The notes below the pieces were generated by a model. The model worked only from the letters and a program-made list of their open reading frames with translations. It was not told the DNA's origin and searched no databases. A stretch of 64,000 nt of DNA from Isoetes taiwanensis (lineage: Eukaryota > Streptophyta > Lycopodiopsida > Isoetales > Isoetaceae): positions 8,246,992 through 8,310,991 of the forward strand of contig JAJEKV010000058.1 in assembly GCA_021234155.1 (NCBI GenBank), written 5' to 3'. This document shows positions 46,405 through 58,565 of the stretch, one piece after another; the first letter of the stretch is position 1; every line of letters begins with the position of its first letter. Both the position numbers and the translations under genes were made by a program.

Positions 46405-46540
46405 ATTATAACAGGGGGTTAGCTTTTGATATTTTATACGCTTTTCTATATGGTTTTTCTATGATTTTGTTGTTGTATTCAGGTGTGCATACTAAATAGT
46501 ATTTCTAGAGTGCATCAATTTTTAACCGTTGATTTGCGAG
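46405..46540 (+). repeat. Dispersed repeat ATAACAGGGGGTT, copy 3
   Basis: It matches copy 1 over about 130 bp (TTTTATACGCTTTT, TGGTTTTTCTATGATTTTG, TAAATAGTATTTCTAGAGTG) and abuts the truncated MITE. Confidence 0.75.
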
Positions 46541-47470
46541 GCTGTGTTTAGGGCTAAAAAACTTTAGGGCTTTAGGTTTTGTGTAGGAAAGAGCAACTCG
46601 TGCTTTGGGATTGCTGGATTTCAAGCTTCAAATCTGGAGCTATTTTGGCAGCCGAGCTTTGGGCTTCCATGGTTATGGCGGATTTTTGGGAGTACTTTTA
46701 ACACTGTGCTTTAATTCAAATCGTAGGGGAAACCCTCACCCCACAAAGCTAAAACCAGAAATTTTGCATCGAGACTCGGCTTCTAGCTATTTCTTCCACT
46801 TCTATTCCGACAGATATTTGATCACTGTTCCGGAAGACTATCTAAAAGCTGGTTTTGGAGAGAGGACTCCTGGCAAAGGCATGCGGCAGGAAAAGGGGAG
46901 GTGGGTTTAGCCTGTTTTCTCAGCAAAATGTGTACTCTGTATGCATGCTTCTTCATTCTGAAGCCATTAAGATTTCTGCTCAATCTTGGCAGCCTTTGTA
47001 CTGCCTGCTTTGTTCCGGTTGGCAAATAAAATAGCAGACATGCAACCTAATGCTGTGGAATTCTGATTGCTTTCTGCAGTACCCAAATCGGCAAATCTCT
47101 AAGATGTGGCTATGGCGGATCTGCGGCTTCTGGCGATCAAAACCTGCTGGGAAGAATACTTCTGGAGCCCCGACAGTGCAAATAATGGATGGGTTTGATT
47201 GGGCAATCTTGGCAGCTCGGGGATGATTTTAAATCATATCTTGTTTTAATGCTAGATATTGGATGCCAATGCTGGTTATGATTGCCATTTCTTTTGTATT
47301 GATGCTCTCTCTTTGCGGAATTAAGTTTGTTTTACATATGCCATATGCTTATGAATGCTTTGCGGAAATAATTTGTTTCTCTTGATGTAATTGTGCTTTT
47401 TAGTAATTAATATTTAGGCCCATAAAGTTTACCTATGTTTGCTTTAGTTAGGGCCCGAAGGGCCCAAAAA
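46541..47470. other. Spacer, no gene recognised
   Basis: An open frame at 46605-46910 has no known motif. There is nothing else of note. Confidence 0.4.
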
Positions 47471-47833
47471 AATTTTTAATATAACAATCAACACACAACT
47501 ACCATTAACATTATTAACACAAACCATTGCATTTAACACATTTAAATTAAAATCCCCCTGAAACCCCCTTTGGTTTAGGTGCATATTCACACGGGGGGTT
47601 ACGTAGGGCAGCGAGAGCTCCAAAAATATATTTACAATACATGTACAAAATTAACACCATTATGTACATTCTCTAAAACCTTATAGTATTTTGTAAACTT
47701 TAATATACAGTATACAAAAACTTGTACATGCATACCCCACAAACGAGGATCGCTATGTACGGTCCAGATCTTGGAATAAAGTGCAAATATGCCCATCCGA
47801 CAGCTCTCGTTGCCCGGAGTAACCCCCCGTGTG
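47471..47833. mobile_element. MITE family copy 3 with its left neighbour repeat
   Basis: The 256-bp MITE (47578-47833) has inverted CACACGGGGGGTTAC ends. The 100 bp to its left (ACATTTAAATTAAAATCCCC) match the neighbour of copy 2, so the mobile unit may be larger than the inverted repeats suggest. Confidence 0.7.
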
Positions 47834-47918
47834 ACTTGAAGGGAATACAGTGCAAACATTGAACTCATAATTTCTGCCTGGAATATAACCTTGTAAGCTT
47901 GCAGAAAATGCCTCATTC

Positions 47919-48206
47919 TTAAGCATAGAAAGCTATTCCAGTAATCACTAGTACAGCATTTGAGGATTCAACTAAGAACAACAAAGAGGAAGTTATTACT
48001 ATGGACATGAATATAAGATTAAGAAAGGAAATTTTAAGGGCCTTAACAATATACCTTTGAGAACCTGCACTGGCTAAACGTTCTTGACATATTTTTAAAG
48101 CTTCCACATCTTCATGGAGACTTGTTGAAAATGTCCAACTTCTGGCAATCTCATGGCATCCCAACTCTTGCCCTCGTACAAACTTAGGCAATACATTTAC
48201 AGCCAA
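47919..48206 (-). other. Exon-like open frame, unidentified
   Basis: The minus-strand frame LAVNVLPKFVRGQELGCHEI continues with ARSWTFSTSLHEDVEALK and LASAGSQ and is followed by GTATATTG, a possible donor. Composition is protein-like (mixed charged and hydrophobic residues). I recognise no family and no adjoining exon. Confidence 0.25.
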
Positions 48207-50640
48207 CCTTTATAAGATGCACAAATCACAAGCAACCTACCCATCCACTTCAACCACTCTACTGTGGTACTTAATAATTCTCCCTGTTTTATCTACTATA
48301 GCAGTCTATCTCTGCCTTATGTAGCAGATGTTGAGACTACAACTGCAGACCTGTCCTGCTACCATGCAACAGACCTACCAAAAGCCATAGCATAATTACT
48401 AAAGCACCTCACCTAGCCAACTTCTCTATGTGATAACAGTGCCAAATAGGCTGTATAATTTATTAAATTGGGCTTACAATTCAAAGCGTTTAAGCTATTC
48501 CAGAGCTCCAGAGCCCTCGGTACTTTGCCAAACTTATATTCCACTAGTTATGGTGCCCGGCGTTGCCGGGCTTTAGTAGCAATTTGTAGAGGTGGTTAAT
48601 TCATTGTTGGATAGAATAAACAATGTGGCTTAGAGGGGAAAAAGGTAATATGGAGCAACCCTTTAAGATTTTTTGATAAATATAAGAAGCCACTTCGTAG
48701 GAACTAATTTGCTTGAGTGCTGATATGTTGTAGTACGTGGTCTTTTATTTTTTATAAACCTCTAGAGATTTGCCTTGCAATGTGAAATCAACAACAATTA
48801 TAGTTGAAGTTGTGTGCCCCTCTTTAGTTTGGAGGAAGGTGCATCTAGGATTACTCATGATTTTATTTTGATTATGACTGATGGTTAGTTTACCATTGTG
48901 CCTCATTTGCAAAATTTGAAAGGAGATTGGCATGAATGGAAGAGTGGAGATGTTAGAATTGAGTTTTATTGTTGTCTATTATTTCTTCTAGATGAATTTG
49001 TCTATTACACATGACTATAGAATCATGTTTTTTATCAACATTCAATAGCATAGTAACATTAGAATTGAGGTGTGCCTGCATTGTTCAAGCTCTTTCTAAT
49101 GTTTAAACTACACAGTAACGTTTTGTGGAAGTATATATTATATGTCTGATGGAGATTGTTATTGGATTAGGAGCAAAACTTGCATAGCTAGGTGAAATTT
49201 CAGGGTTATGTTAGTATGTGCCTTGCAAGAATCTCAACTATCTATTTCAATACAATAAATGTCAGTCCTGTGTTAAGGGCATGCTTACTATATTTTAAAC
49301 CAAAATTATATTTGATTATATGGTGCAAAATAGACAAAATGTTAATAAGAGCTTAAACACATTATGTTGGTTCTATGTCTTACTGTCGAGGGATCTTGTG
49401 TTAACTTGAACGATCTAAAGATTGAAAACATGTAATACTGCCCATCCATGTTTTTAGCCAAAAACCCTCTCCACCCAACTATTTGGACTCCCCAGCTCCC
49501 AGGCTCAAAAGCTATGTTTGATATAGTTTAAAAACAGTAATTATTTTCTTTGCATAATCTAAAATTAGTAGTTTTATTTGCATATTCTAGGATCACACAC
49601 AAAAAAAATTTCAATTGCATTCTATTCAAATTGCTTTAAATTGCTTAAACTTAGTTGAGAATGCAATCCTATTGAAGAAGTGCATCTATAATAGACTTGT
49701 TCGTTTCATCAAGGTTTATGGATGATTCTAAAGCCATGAAATATGGCAAGGTTGTGACAATCATGAGGTAAGTCCTTTTTTCATGATATGAAATACGTTG
49801 AATGCAAAAAACACTTCGCATATATAGACATTGCTTTGAACATTATACAATATATTTGAAGCCATATATGTCATAAGAATGCAATTGCTTCCCTCAAGAT
49901 CGGCCATACTCAAATTTGGAGTGGTGATCTTGTTACCATATAGATTACATGCCAATATCATACACATTGACTTTGTATTGGATTTTGATATAATAAAGAG
50001 ATGATAACAAAGAAAGCCTAGTGTGTTACTTAAATTTGCATCTTTGGTAATGATCAACATAATAAACACATGCACAAAGGTGACATTGGTTGACCCTGGA
50101 GATGGCGCCTTATCTCCTTTCATCACCATAAGCATGCACTATGTTTTGTTTCTATTAGCATGCACTATTTCTTTGTTTCTATTAGAGACTTCTGCATGCT
50201 CACCAAATTCATAATAACGTGCTCAGATCATATTTATTGTCCCCAAAATCCTATTACCATGTTGCCACCTACAATACATCATGGGATCCATGCATAAAAG
50301 ATGAACAATCAAAGGAAAGAAACTAATCCAAAAGATAAGCAATAAATACCTTAAGAGTAACTTGCAGATGCACATGAAATTGTCAAATTGTTAAACCATT
50401 CGAAAGGTTTAGAACCAACAACCTATGTTGTTTGAATAGAGAAATTAATAGTCATTTTTTAGCTCAGAGTTACAGGCCACATCCATTAACCAAGCAGAAT
50501 AAAACATCATACTTGGATAACCATCAAATATTGTGTCACATGCTATGTTCTTCAAAGAGGAATGTAAGAGCATGTTACATTCAATATCCAGTATAGAACA
50601 GGGTGAAACAGTATAACTGGATTCTAGGCATCAATGTACC
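48207..50640. other. AT-rich spacer
   Basis: No gene recognised. A small GC hairpin CCCGGC-GTT-GCCGGG lies near 48551. Frames at 49761-50214 overlap on both strands and are not convincing. Confidence 0.45.
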
Positions 50641-50840
50641 TTTCATGCTAATAATGAGCACAACCAACTTCCAAGTAAGTTGCCCATTTGTCTGCCTATA
50701 TGAATTATAATGCTCTAGCCATTCTTCAAGCCAGTGCCTCCAACACCATTTTGATCCGCTTTTTCTGTGCTTTTTCCAATAGGCATAAGACCTCGGCAGC
50801 AAATGCTCAAGAGCAACAAAGGAAGTAAACTGGGAAACAT

Positions 50841-51088
50841 GCAAGACAAAGAAATTACAAAGCGCTATGTATCCATGTCGATTTGTTTCATCAATGCTAT
50901 GTCCTCCTGCAAAGTTTGCATAGAAAAGAAAAAACTTAAAAAAATAAGGTCGGTCTCCCTTAATCAAGTACAATCTTGCAACAATTTTGAGAATGCTGGA
51001 ACCGTAGATGGTTCCGTTTACCAAAAGAGTGGGAGAATGTGTCCCATAGACTTGGATTTATGGCACTTTCTTTAGCTGCACCTTCATA
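50841..51088 (-). pseudogene. Family 1 beta-glucosidase remnant
   Basis: Two exon-like pieces on the minus strand match the N-terminal part of plant GH1 glucosidases. The first, YEGAAKESAINPSLWDTFSH (51088-51020), follows a TTTTCAG acceptor. The second is EDIALMKQIDMDT, then an in-frame TAG where Tyr is expected, then RFVISLS (50906-50841), after a TTTGCAG acceptor. These correspond to the family's VEGAA..DGR.PS.WDTF and ED..LMK..G.D.YRFSISW stretches. The first exon, the HWDLPQ, TFNEP and ENG catalytic regions were not found. A dead fragment of a hydrolase that releases glucose from conjugates. Confidence 0.62.
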
Positions 51089-51547
51089 CTGAAAAGCACA
51101 GTTGATTCATTAATGCATAAGATTTTGAGTAACCGACTAATGTATATACATTCTGGACAATGTTGGGGAAGAGGGTATGAAAACCTGGTAAGCAGAAGAG
51201 AAAGTACCAAAAATGAATCCCTTAGGAAATCCCATTGTAACCTGCTGTATTGTTTGCAATTCTTATGTGGAGGATAAACCAGCAAAAACCCCATCGGTCT
51301 CTCCAAATATTGCCATTATTTGATGGTTAGACAAAGGAAATGCATAATCCTGGAAATTGGGCCCAGTAAATGTGGATCAGCTGTTGAAAAGGTTGAATAT
51401 GAAAATGCCATGTTTGACTTTGGTCACATCTGCAGTCACCTCTTTCCTTATCTAGCTCCTGTTCCGTCGCATCGGTGTTAACCGTATTGACCATTGAAGA
51501 CGACAAAATATCTCCCTTTATTCTTAGCCCCTGTATCACTGCTAATA

Positions 51548-52110
51548 TGGTATCAGAGCAGTGACAAACTTGCTGCAACGATCAGGATAAAGATAGAGAC
51601 CTACAATTGGTTTCTAAGAGTGCAACCATGCTTTGCGAGAAAGGCCTATTGGCAGTCTACTCATAACACGTGCAGAATAGGCAAGTAAAGCTCTGTAAAG
51701 TTCATGTGGATCATGCATTACATTATGACATAGATAAAAGAGAATTGCAGGAGATTTAACTGCACAAATCAGGCAAAATACTTTATTGCAAATATCTCTC
51801 AAGGTATTTAGTATATTGATTCAGGTGCCACAGACCACATGTCTGCCAATAAATCAATTTACATAGAATACCAAAAAGTGGAGAAAAGAATGGTCAAAAT
51901 TAGTAAAGGCAAACTAAATATTGCATGATGTACATTCTATTTGCAGTTGCCAACAGGGGATCTTGATCTAAACAATGCATGACATGTAGCAGAATTAGAG
52001 GCAAATTTATTATCCATCTCAAAACTTGATGATGTAGGCACTCTAATGAAATTTGGTCATGGAAAGTGTGCAATTGAAGGCAAAAAGCTTTGGCTATGAA
52101 TAGGAACGAT
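51548..52110 (+). mobile_element. Degenerate second Ty1/copia element
   Basis: TGGTATCAGAGC at 51548-51559 is the classic primer site for the 3' end of initiator tRNA-Met. At 51819-51935 the frame reads IDSGATDHMSANKS, the copia protease motif, and at about 51980-52100 LEANLLSISKLDDVGTLMKF. Most of gag and everything after the pre-integrase region is missing. The 5' LTR should lie just left of 51548, but its limits were not resolved. Confidence 0.75.
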
Positions 52111-53240
52111 CCTAGATCTACTACTGAAAAAGAACATGGAACAAAAGAACATGGGACATCAGAACTACCACCCATTTAAAAACATGAATTTGAAACCAAA
52201 AGCTCTAAAAAGAACACTGACCTTTAACCTCAAACTGTGGTGCCATGATTTGTGATTCTTACTCACGTACAATCGGCAACTAAAATCCAACATGATTGAG
52301 ATTGCTGACACACGCTTGAAACAGCGCAGATAAACACTGCCAAATAAAATAAATGCTGTCGGATTGAGAACTCCATATTTAAATAGGAAAGTAAATGATA
52401 CAGCAGAAAGTCGTCTATAGAAGCCTCGGCAAATGATTAAAACCCTTGGGATAAACAGATTAGAAACCTTATCATTAATATATTTCAACATGCTCTCTGC
52501 TCCATAAATTCAAGCATATACTCCAGATTGATGTAATCAGCAAGCCCATAGCTATATGCCTTCAACAAAAATTACCAGCATACATCGCAGAAGATTGAAC
52601 AAAATATAATCAAACAAATCCCACAAATTGGATGCAAATTTGAACATAAATTTAAAGAAGGGGAAAATAGGTTGTACCTACATTCTGCAGCTGTATTACG
52701 GGCCTGCCTCTGCAAATGGTTAAAACCCTTGGGCTTTGCATTAAACTAAGACTCGAGGGCAGGAGATCCAAATATTTCTTTCCAATCACACCTTCGGAAT
52801 GGCCGGAGCTGGTCAAAATTGGAAGACAGATCCGTCGGTTCCATATGCACATCGACTTTCATACCCATCTGCGAGAAATTGTGGCATGCATGCCCGCAGA
52901 CGCAGCAGAAAGATGAAAAAATTGAAACCTAGAAAAGTTCCAGTCCTGCTGAAAAATGAATCCCGATTTTTGGAGATCCGAAAACATTTACCGGCTACCG
53001 AGAACCCCCAAACCTTAGAATAATTTGCTTAAAAAAAATCCAAAAACATTTTTTGTCAACCGGAAAATCCCAAATTAAAAGAGTTGATTCTGTTTCTGAT
53101 GTTGCGCCGGTCTGAGTATGCCTACTCCAGTGGCTGGAATGAGCATTAAATGGTCAGCCTGGATAGGAGGAGTATGAATCGGACACCACTTCACAAATAG
53201 TTTCTATATTTCTTCACATCTTCTACAGCAACAAAAGGCT
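52111..53240. other. Spacer with isolated splice-like signals
   Basis: On the minus strand a 69-base segment (about 52273-52341) sits between TTTATTTTATTTGGCAG and GTGAGTAAG, good intron borders. Its translation is not recognised. Nothing else stands out. Confidence 0.3.
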
Positions 53241-53251
53241 CATGCTCCCGC

Positions 53252-55025
53252 TTAAGATTGCCACATATCTCTAGGAATGATGCCTAAAAAAAATTCTGAG
53301 ACAGTTCCAACCGTTGCAACTGCTTCAATCTTCCAAATGAAGATGGAATTTGCCCTATACTCAAGCAGTTTTTGAAATACTCTTTGTGCTTCAATAAGAT
53401 TGCCACATTGTGCATAGGCTTTAATCATTCCAAGACACCATATTTTTCTCAGGCATTTTGGCAAATATCCTTTGACACTCTTCGATACCACTTTATTCCC
53501 AACAAGATCAAACTCCAATCCATGCTCAATTACACATTGATGAACTTTCTTACCATCCACTATAGTAGCCTAATTTAGAATTGACACAAAGCTAATGTTG
53601 TTTGGCATCAATCCTGCCAACTGCATGTGTCTAAAACCTTCAATTGTATTCTTGCAATTTCTATGTTAAGCATATGCTGCAAGCATAATATTCAGGCATT
53701 TGATCAAACCTCCTTGACTCAGCCAAATTCCCACATTACTAACATACTGCAAGCATGATAGTCTAAGTATACACATTCGTTTGAGAAATCTTCTTAAAAA
53801 CTGCATATGCTTTTTCTAGTGCGCTGCCATGCATGTGAATAAGCAAGTTTCTCAAGAATCTATCTCCTCCAAATCTATTTCTAATTATGAGTTCATGAAG
53901 ATGCATACCTTTGTCGGTATTTTTTTCACTGCTACAATGTCACAAAAGAGAAGCATAGTGGCAAATCGATTCCTTCCCATCATATGTCCTCATGGACGCT
54001 GCTAATGTGGCATGACGTAAAAATACTATTTATCTATCTATCTTCCGTTTATGAGTTGTATTGCTATCCCTTTCCATCCTTTAGAAGTCTCATCAAGCTA
54101 CAATTGCTGATACAGTGATGGGTCGTTAATCCCACAATTTGTATTTTATCCAGTTGTTTATGGATCATGCCTTCTCCAAGAGCAAATGAAGAGAGGTGAT
54201 TGTAATCTCCAAAACCTGAAAACCGAACAAAAATCAAAACTAAACCATGGCAAAATGTTCTACAAAGAGCAAGAACAAAACCTTACAATGAAAGAAGGTA
54301 ATTCATATCCAATAGCAATTCCGCAAAAAGTTTATTCCTGTGAAAAAGCAAAAAGTTTATTCCTGCAAAAAGTTTATTCTTGTGATCTTGCAATTTGAAC
54401 AAGGTGCTGCGCACGGAGGGTTGCCCTCTATGGCCGGAGAGTGAAATGGCTTAAATCATAGTTCAAAGTCATGTTTAACTTAACTAAGCGTGTGGAAATC
54501 CATAACCCTGAACATTGGGAAACAAAACTCTCTGTAGCCAGACGAACTACCTTTATCTTCCAAAATGCAGCTAAAGTGTTTCGCAACCTGTAAAGTAAAG
54601 AATACACGAATTTCGAAACCGAATACAATGATACAGAATAAAGCTTTGCTGTTAGGCAAGCAGAAAGTATCCAACATTAATCGAAGCTTGTCGATCTTAT
54701 TGTTTGGCTGGGTCTTCTGGAGCATCTTCACCTGTAAAATATTAAGTAGATCAGGCTCAAACGCTTTAGACACACGCTTTTGCATTCTATTGTGCAATTT
54801 AATGGATGCACCCTCCTGTTTCAAATTGTTATTTGCTATAATGACGACAGTGCATGTATATACTGTAGGTCTTGTAATTTTCTTATACGCCTGGTTTGCT
54901 GCATCCAAGCTTGAATAATTGGCAAGCAATCTGACTAGATGGTCACCAAAAATTCCAATTCAATTGAGAAGATTATGAATCATGAGATATTTTACGGCTT
55001 GGCACATCTTGTAAAGAAGCATTTT
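53252..55025 (-). pseudogene. PLS-class PPR protein gene, decayed
   Basis: From 5' to 3' on the minus strand: FGDHLVRLLANYSSLDAANQAYKKITRPTV in pieces (55010-54840), then a ~750-bp stretch without homology. Next come MHLHELIIRNRFGGDRFLRNLL and LEKAYAVFKKISQTNVYT (53915-53790), CGNLAESRR, and VDGKKVHQCVIEHGLEFDLV with AYAQCGNLIEAQRVFQKL (53575-53330). These fit successive P, L and S repeats of organelle RNA-editing PPR proteins. At least six stops and several frame changes interrupt it. No E or DYW domain was found downstream. Confidence 0.72.
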
Positions 55026-57189
55026 CATCTCTCCATTTCAAGCCCTAATTCAAGGAAATACTTGGCTTATGGAGAAGGTCTAAGCATCACAATCTACAAT
55101 CTGCCACAATCTGTACAGAGCCGATGAGTTTAAAGACATCACTAAGCATTAAGTAAAGAAGATTTTCTGCATACCTCTGCTGCTGATATCCAAAAGCTTG
55201 ACAGATAATCGCCTTTCACCTTACAGGTAGTCTGGCGGCGTTGTCTCAACTCCGCTCCACAAACAAAAACCCCTTTTTGCTGAGCTTTTTGCATCAAATG
55301 GTCAAAAACGACCATTCTTTTTACTTCTCTACACATCAACGAGATCAGTGGGTGCATCCCTTTTTAGATTTTGGTGGCCAAAACACATGAACTCGACCCA
55401 TTTTTGAAGCTTTTCTCTTTGCAAGACTCGCCTCCAGTTTTAGGGTACCCAAAGTAATGTGCAGTCGGAGAAGATCAGTAATGTAAAAATCGAAGAAGGA
55501 AATGGGCTTAGCTGCTGCAAAAGCTGAAGAGCCCAAATTGCAAAATGACGAATATAAAAATGGGTTGTATGGTTTGGGGCTGGGTTGGGGGCTCTTTTTA
55601 TCTGGTTTTATCTTGTTTGAATGTTGTTTCCTGTCCGTTGGAGGAAAGTGTATTCGCAGTATTTGATTTCAGACTTTCTCTTGCCGCAATTAACTCTGTA
55701 ACAGCCTAAACAATGCAAATTCTGCATCATTATGTAGCTCTACAATGTAAGCTACATGGATGTTACCATTGCAACAAAAAAGCATTGCAGGTTCATTGTT
55801 TTGTACAAAAGCTTGTCTGTACTTGATTATGAGCACTTCAACCCATTGCTTCCTTGCTTATGCCGTCTTTCATATAATCTTCACTAGTAAATAATGTTCC
55901 AGAGTCAACCTGCAAAACTACAATTGTAATAATAGAAGATATAGAAAAGAATAATAAGATAGAAAGCTTATCAGGTCATTAAATCTTTCATATTCTATCC
56001 ATATATGCCACTTCCCTTGAATTTTGAATCATGTAGCATTGGCAAGCAGCATGCAGCATGAATGGACATGCTCACAAGCAAGTTCATATTCACCAATAGA
56101 TTTTCAAATCATAGCCTCTGCAAGAGCTTTACATCATCGTGCCAAGGCACATTCTCCATTGTCAATGAAGAAGCAGACGATCTATCATATTAGAAGCAAT
56201 TCTCAAACACATTAGCATTTCCGAGATTGGCATCAACATACAAATACCATAATGGCAGTTCACTTACGTGCCACAATAAGGCATGCCTTTAATTCAATGA
56301 AGTTGGGTCTTCCTAGATCAATAAGTTGGCAGTATGCATTAATCTCTTATGTATTCCAACCCTTAACCAGTGTAAGACAGTAAACAATCCTTTGTTTCTT
56401 ATCTCTTAAAACTTTCAATGAACCCTACAAAAAAGGACTTCAAATAAATGCAACACATTATTACTTAATAAACTGCCAACATTGGCGTGGACAAGTTACT
56501 TACAATAAAACGTTTTCAATAATCCTAAAACAATGGCATGTCCACTGCTTTCAACTTCTCTTTTGTTGCTCCATCAACCCTTATGTATAGCTGTAGAAAC
56601 CAAGCATATGCTATTTTAAGAACTTGTCAATATATTATTCCCCTTCTGTTCAAAATCAAATTCCTTTTTAAACCTGAGTAATTGGGTTAAGGGAAATGAT
56701 CCGATCTGGAAACTGAGCATTCGTGAATAAGAACGTTGAAATATGTTGCTGATGCAGATTAATGATAAGTTTGTTTATTTCATGATACATGATTGGCTCC
56801 CCAACAAGAGAGAGAGCACAGTGCCTTGGAATCAGGCCTTCTTGTAAACGTTCTTCTTTTACTCTACAGCGCATACTCCATTATGCTTTGTTAGATGATC
56901 TAGTTTCCAACAAGTCTGCAGTAGAGCTGCCAATGCAAAGTGATCGAATCTTTGGCTATGCCGAGGCATAAAGTCGGGAAGAATCTGGCATAACATCCTC
57001 CCGCAAGCTATCCCAAGCAGGTCGATGCTTCAGTCAGCAAAGACCCCATATTCTGGACCAAATCCGCTTCCCAATCCTCTGGTTTATTCCTTCCCTACTC
57101 CATTATTTTCGAAAGAATTGAAGAGAAGGGCGTCGGAATGGATGAGACAACCGGTTAGCCGGTTTCCAAACTGGCTGCCCAACAACAGC
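55026..57189. other. Spacer, no gene recognised
   Basis: A minus-strand frame at 55345-55536 (MGSSAFAAAKPISFFDF...) could be the N-terminal transit region of the PPR gene, but without support. The remainder is AT-rich and featureless. Confidence 0.35.
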
Positions 57190-57325
57190 GGCCACCGCCA
57201 GTTTTACACCCTATAGCAAGTTTGGAGCAGTCATTGGTATATTCTTGGCATATACTGGCATATACTTGAAATATACCATAAATCCACATGGACGAGGGCT
57301 TGCCCCCCTAGGGGCAACCCAAGAA
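57190..57325. repeat. Dispersed repeat, copy at 57.2 kb
   Basis: It shares GTCATTGGxATATTCT, GCATATACT, ATATACCATAAA and GGGCTTGCCCCxxTAGGGGCAA with 63205-63335 in the same orientation, with several substitutions. The CTTGCCCC/GGGGCAA end can fold. Confidence 0.75.
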
Positions 57326-57474
57326 GAACAAATTTTGACGTCGATAAGCCTGATAATGCGATTATTCGTCTGCGCTTTGGATGTCACCTTTAAAAATAGC
57401 CCCGGCCCTAACAAGCCTCGGCTATTATCAGACACGTACAGACTCGCCCTAGCGGGCCTCGTCTAACGTGTTTA

Positions 57475-57585
57475 AAATGCGTGGCCTCGACTGCACATTT
57501 GAGGCCAAATATTTAGTTATACGTCCGAGATTGAGGCCTTATGTGCCAAATATCTGGCCTCAAACATAGCCTCGGCCACGCATTT
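57475..57585. mobile_element. 111-bp foldback element
   Basis: The outer arms AAATGCGTGGCC and GGCCACGCATTT are perfect complements. The inner arms ATTTGAGGCCAAATATTT and AAATATCTGGCCTCAAAC pair with two mismatches. No clear target duplication was seen. Confidence 0.6.
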
Positions 57586-57990
57586 CTGGTTTTCAGCCTT
57601 AGCTAGACGGGTAACCTTACCTTGTGTAAGTTGATGAATCCTTGATAATAGTGACAAAAAATGCTAGTTAGTCCAATTTCCAATTGGGTGGTGAAAAAGC
57701 ACTGTGACTTTACAATTTTTATGATCTAGTGGAAAAGAGACCCCTTCTCCTAGCTAAATCCCATTGTAACAAGGCATGCGAGTTCTTACTTCGCAATTTT
57801 CCATGCAAATTCTCTCTCTTCCTAGACTTCTTGCTTCATTGTAATTCAAAACATAGAAGAACAAAATTCAACCACCTCACTTCGAATATCAATGAATTTC
57901 AGCAATTCCGGCAAACTTTAGAACTTTTTCTTACGTAAACTTGGAGGGTAAAATTAGCATACAACTTCAATAAATTTATGGCAAGTCTCA
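57586..57990. other. Spacer, no gene recognised
   Basis: AT-rich sequence. An open frame at 57729-57938 is without motif. Confidence 0.4.
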
Positions 57991-57999
57991 CAAGGCTTC

Positions 58000-58565
58000 T
58001 CCAATCTATCATCATTTCGGTTTTTAAACATCGGCCCTGATTGAGCTATCCAACTTGGTGAAGTCTTGGAAAAATGCTCATGGACAAAGTGGGTGCACCA
58101 ACATCTACAGTGCGGATTCCCAATCCACTTGCCAATATGGGACCAATTGTAGATCCACATGCCATATCGTTGCGTATGGCAAAATCACATCATAATCGAT
58201 CAAACAAACCCGAAGCATGATAAAATTACGAACTTTGCAAGCGGCTTACTTGTGTTGGAATGCCATGCCGTCTCGATCTCCCGAAATATGTAGCGATAGC
58301 GGCATTTGTGGCGTAGCGTTAATTGGCATTATGCTTGATAACAAGCCCTTTGTGCATCTTTGGCTGATGACTATCATCATGCTTATCACAGGGAGTGCAT
58401 ATGATGATGCCTTGTATTATAGATAAATAATCCAAATACAATAGCCTATATAAGCAAGAATACATCTTGTAATTGGGATGTAGGCGGTGAGCCATATCTG
58501 CGAACCGAAAAACTATTTTGGATCGCCTTCTCAATTGTCATCGCAAGTATGTAGACAAGAGGAAA
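58000..58565 (-). pseudogene. M18 aspartyl aminopeptidase remnant
   Basis: The minus strand gives, in order, EKAIQNSFSV, ADMAHRLHPNY, KHDDSHQPKMHKGLVIKHNA, a TAA where Gln is expected, RYATNA, and [19 protein letters not shown] with [13 protein letters not shown]. This is the C-terminal half of M18 metallo-aminopeptidases, which remove N-terminal Asp/Glu. It includes the conserved HPNY, the GLVIKxNxNQRYATN loop and the GAP.LSMHS metal-ligand region; the ligand His after LSM is lost. Two introns are apparent (about 58463-58390 and 58210-58175), one with GTAAGC; other borders are mutated. Frameshifts occur before ADMAH, in the TYF/FREI segment and after LSM. Confidence 0.78.

Noticed and set aside
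30594-57187. Shared GGCTGCCCAACAACAG at 57.2 kb and in the macrosatellite
   Set aside because: A single 16-base match without flanking similarity is expected by chance in a window of this size.
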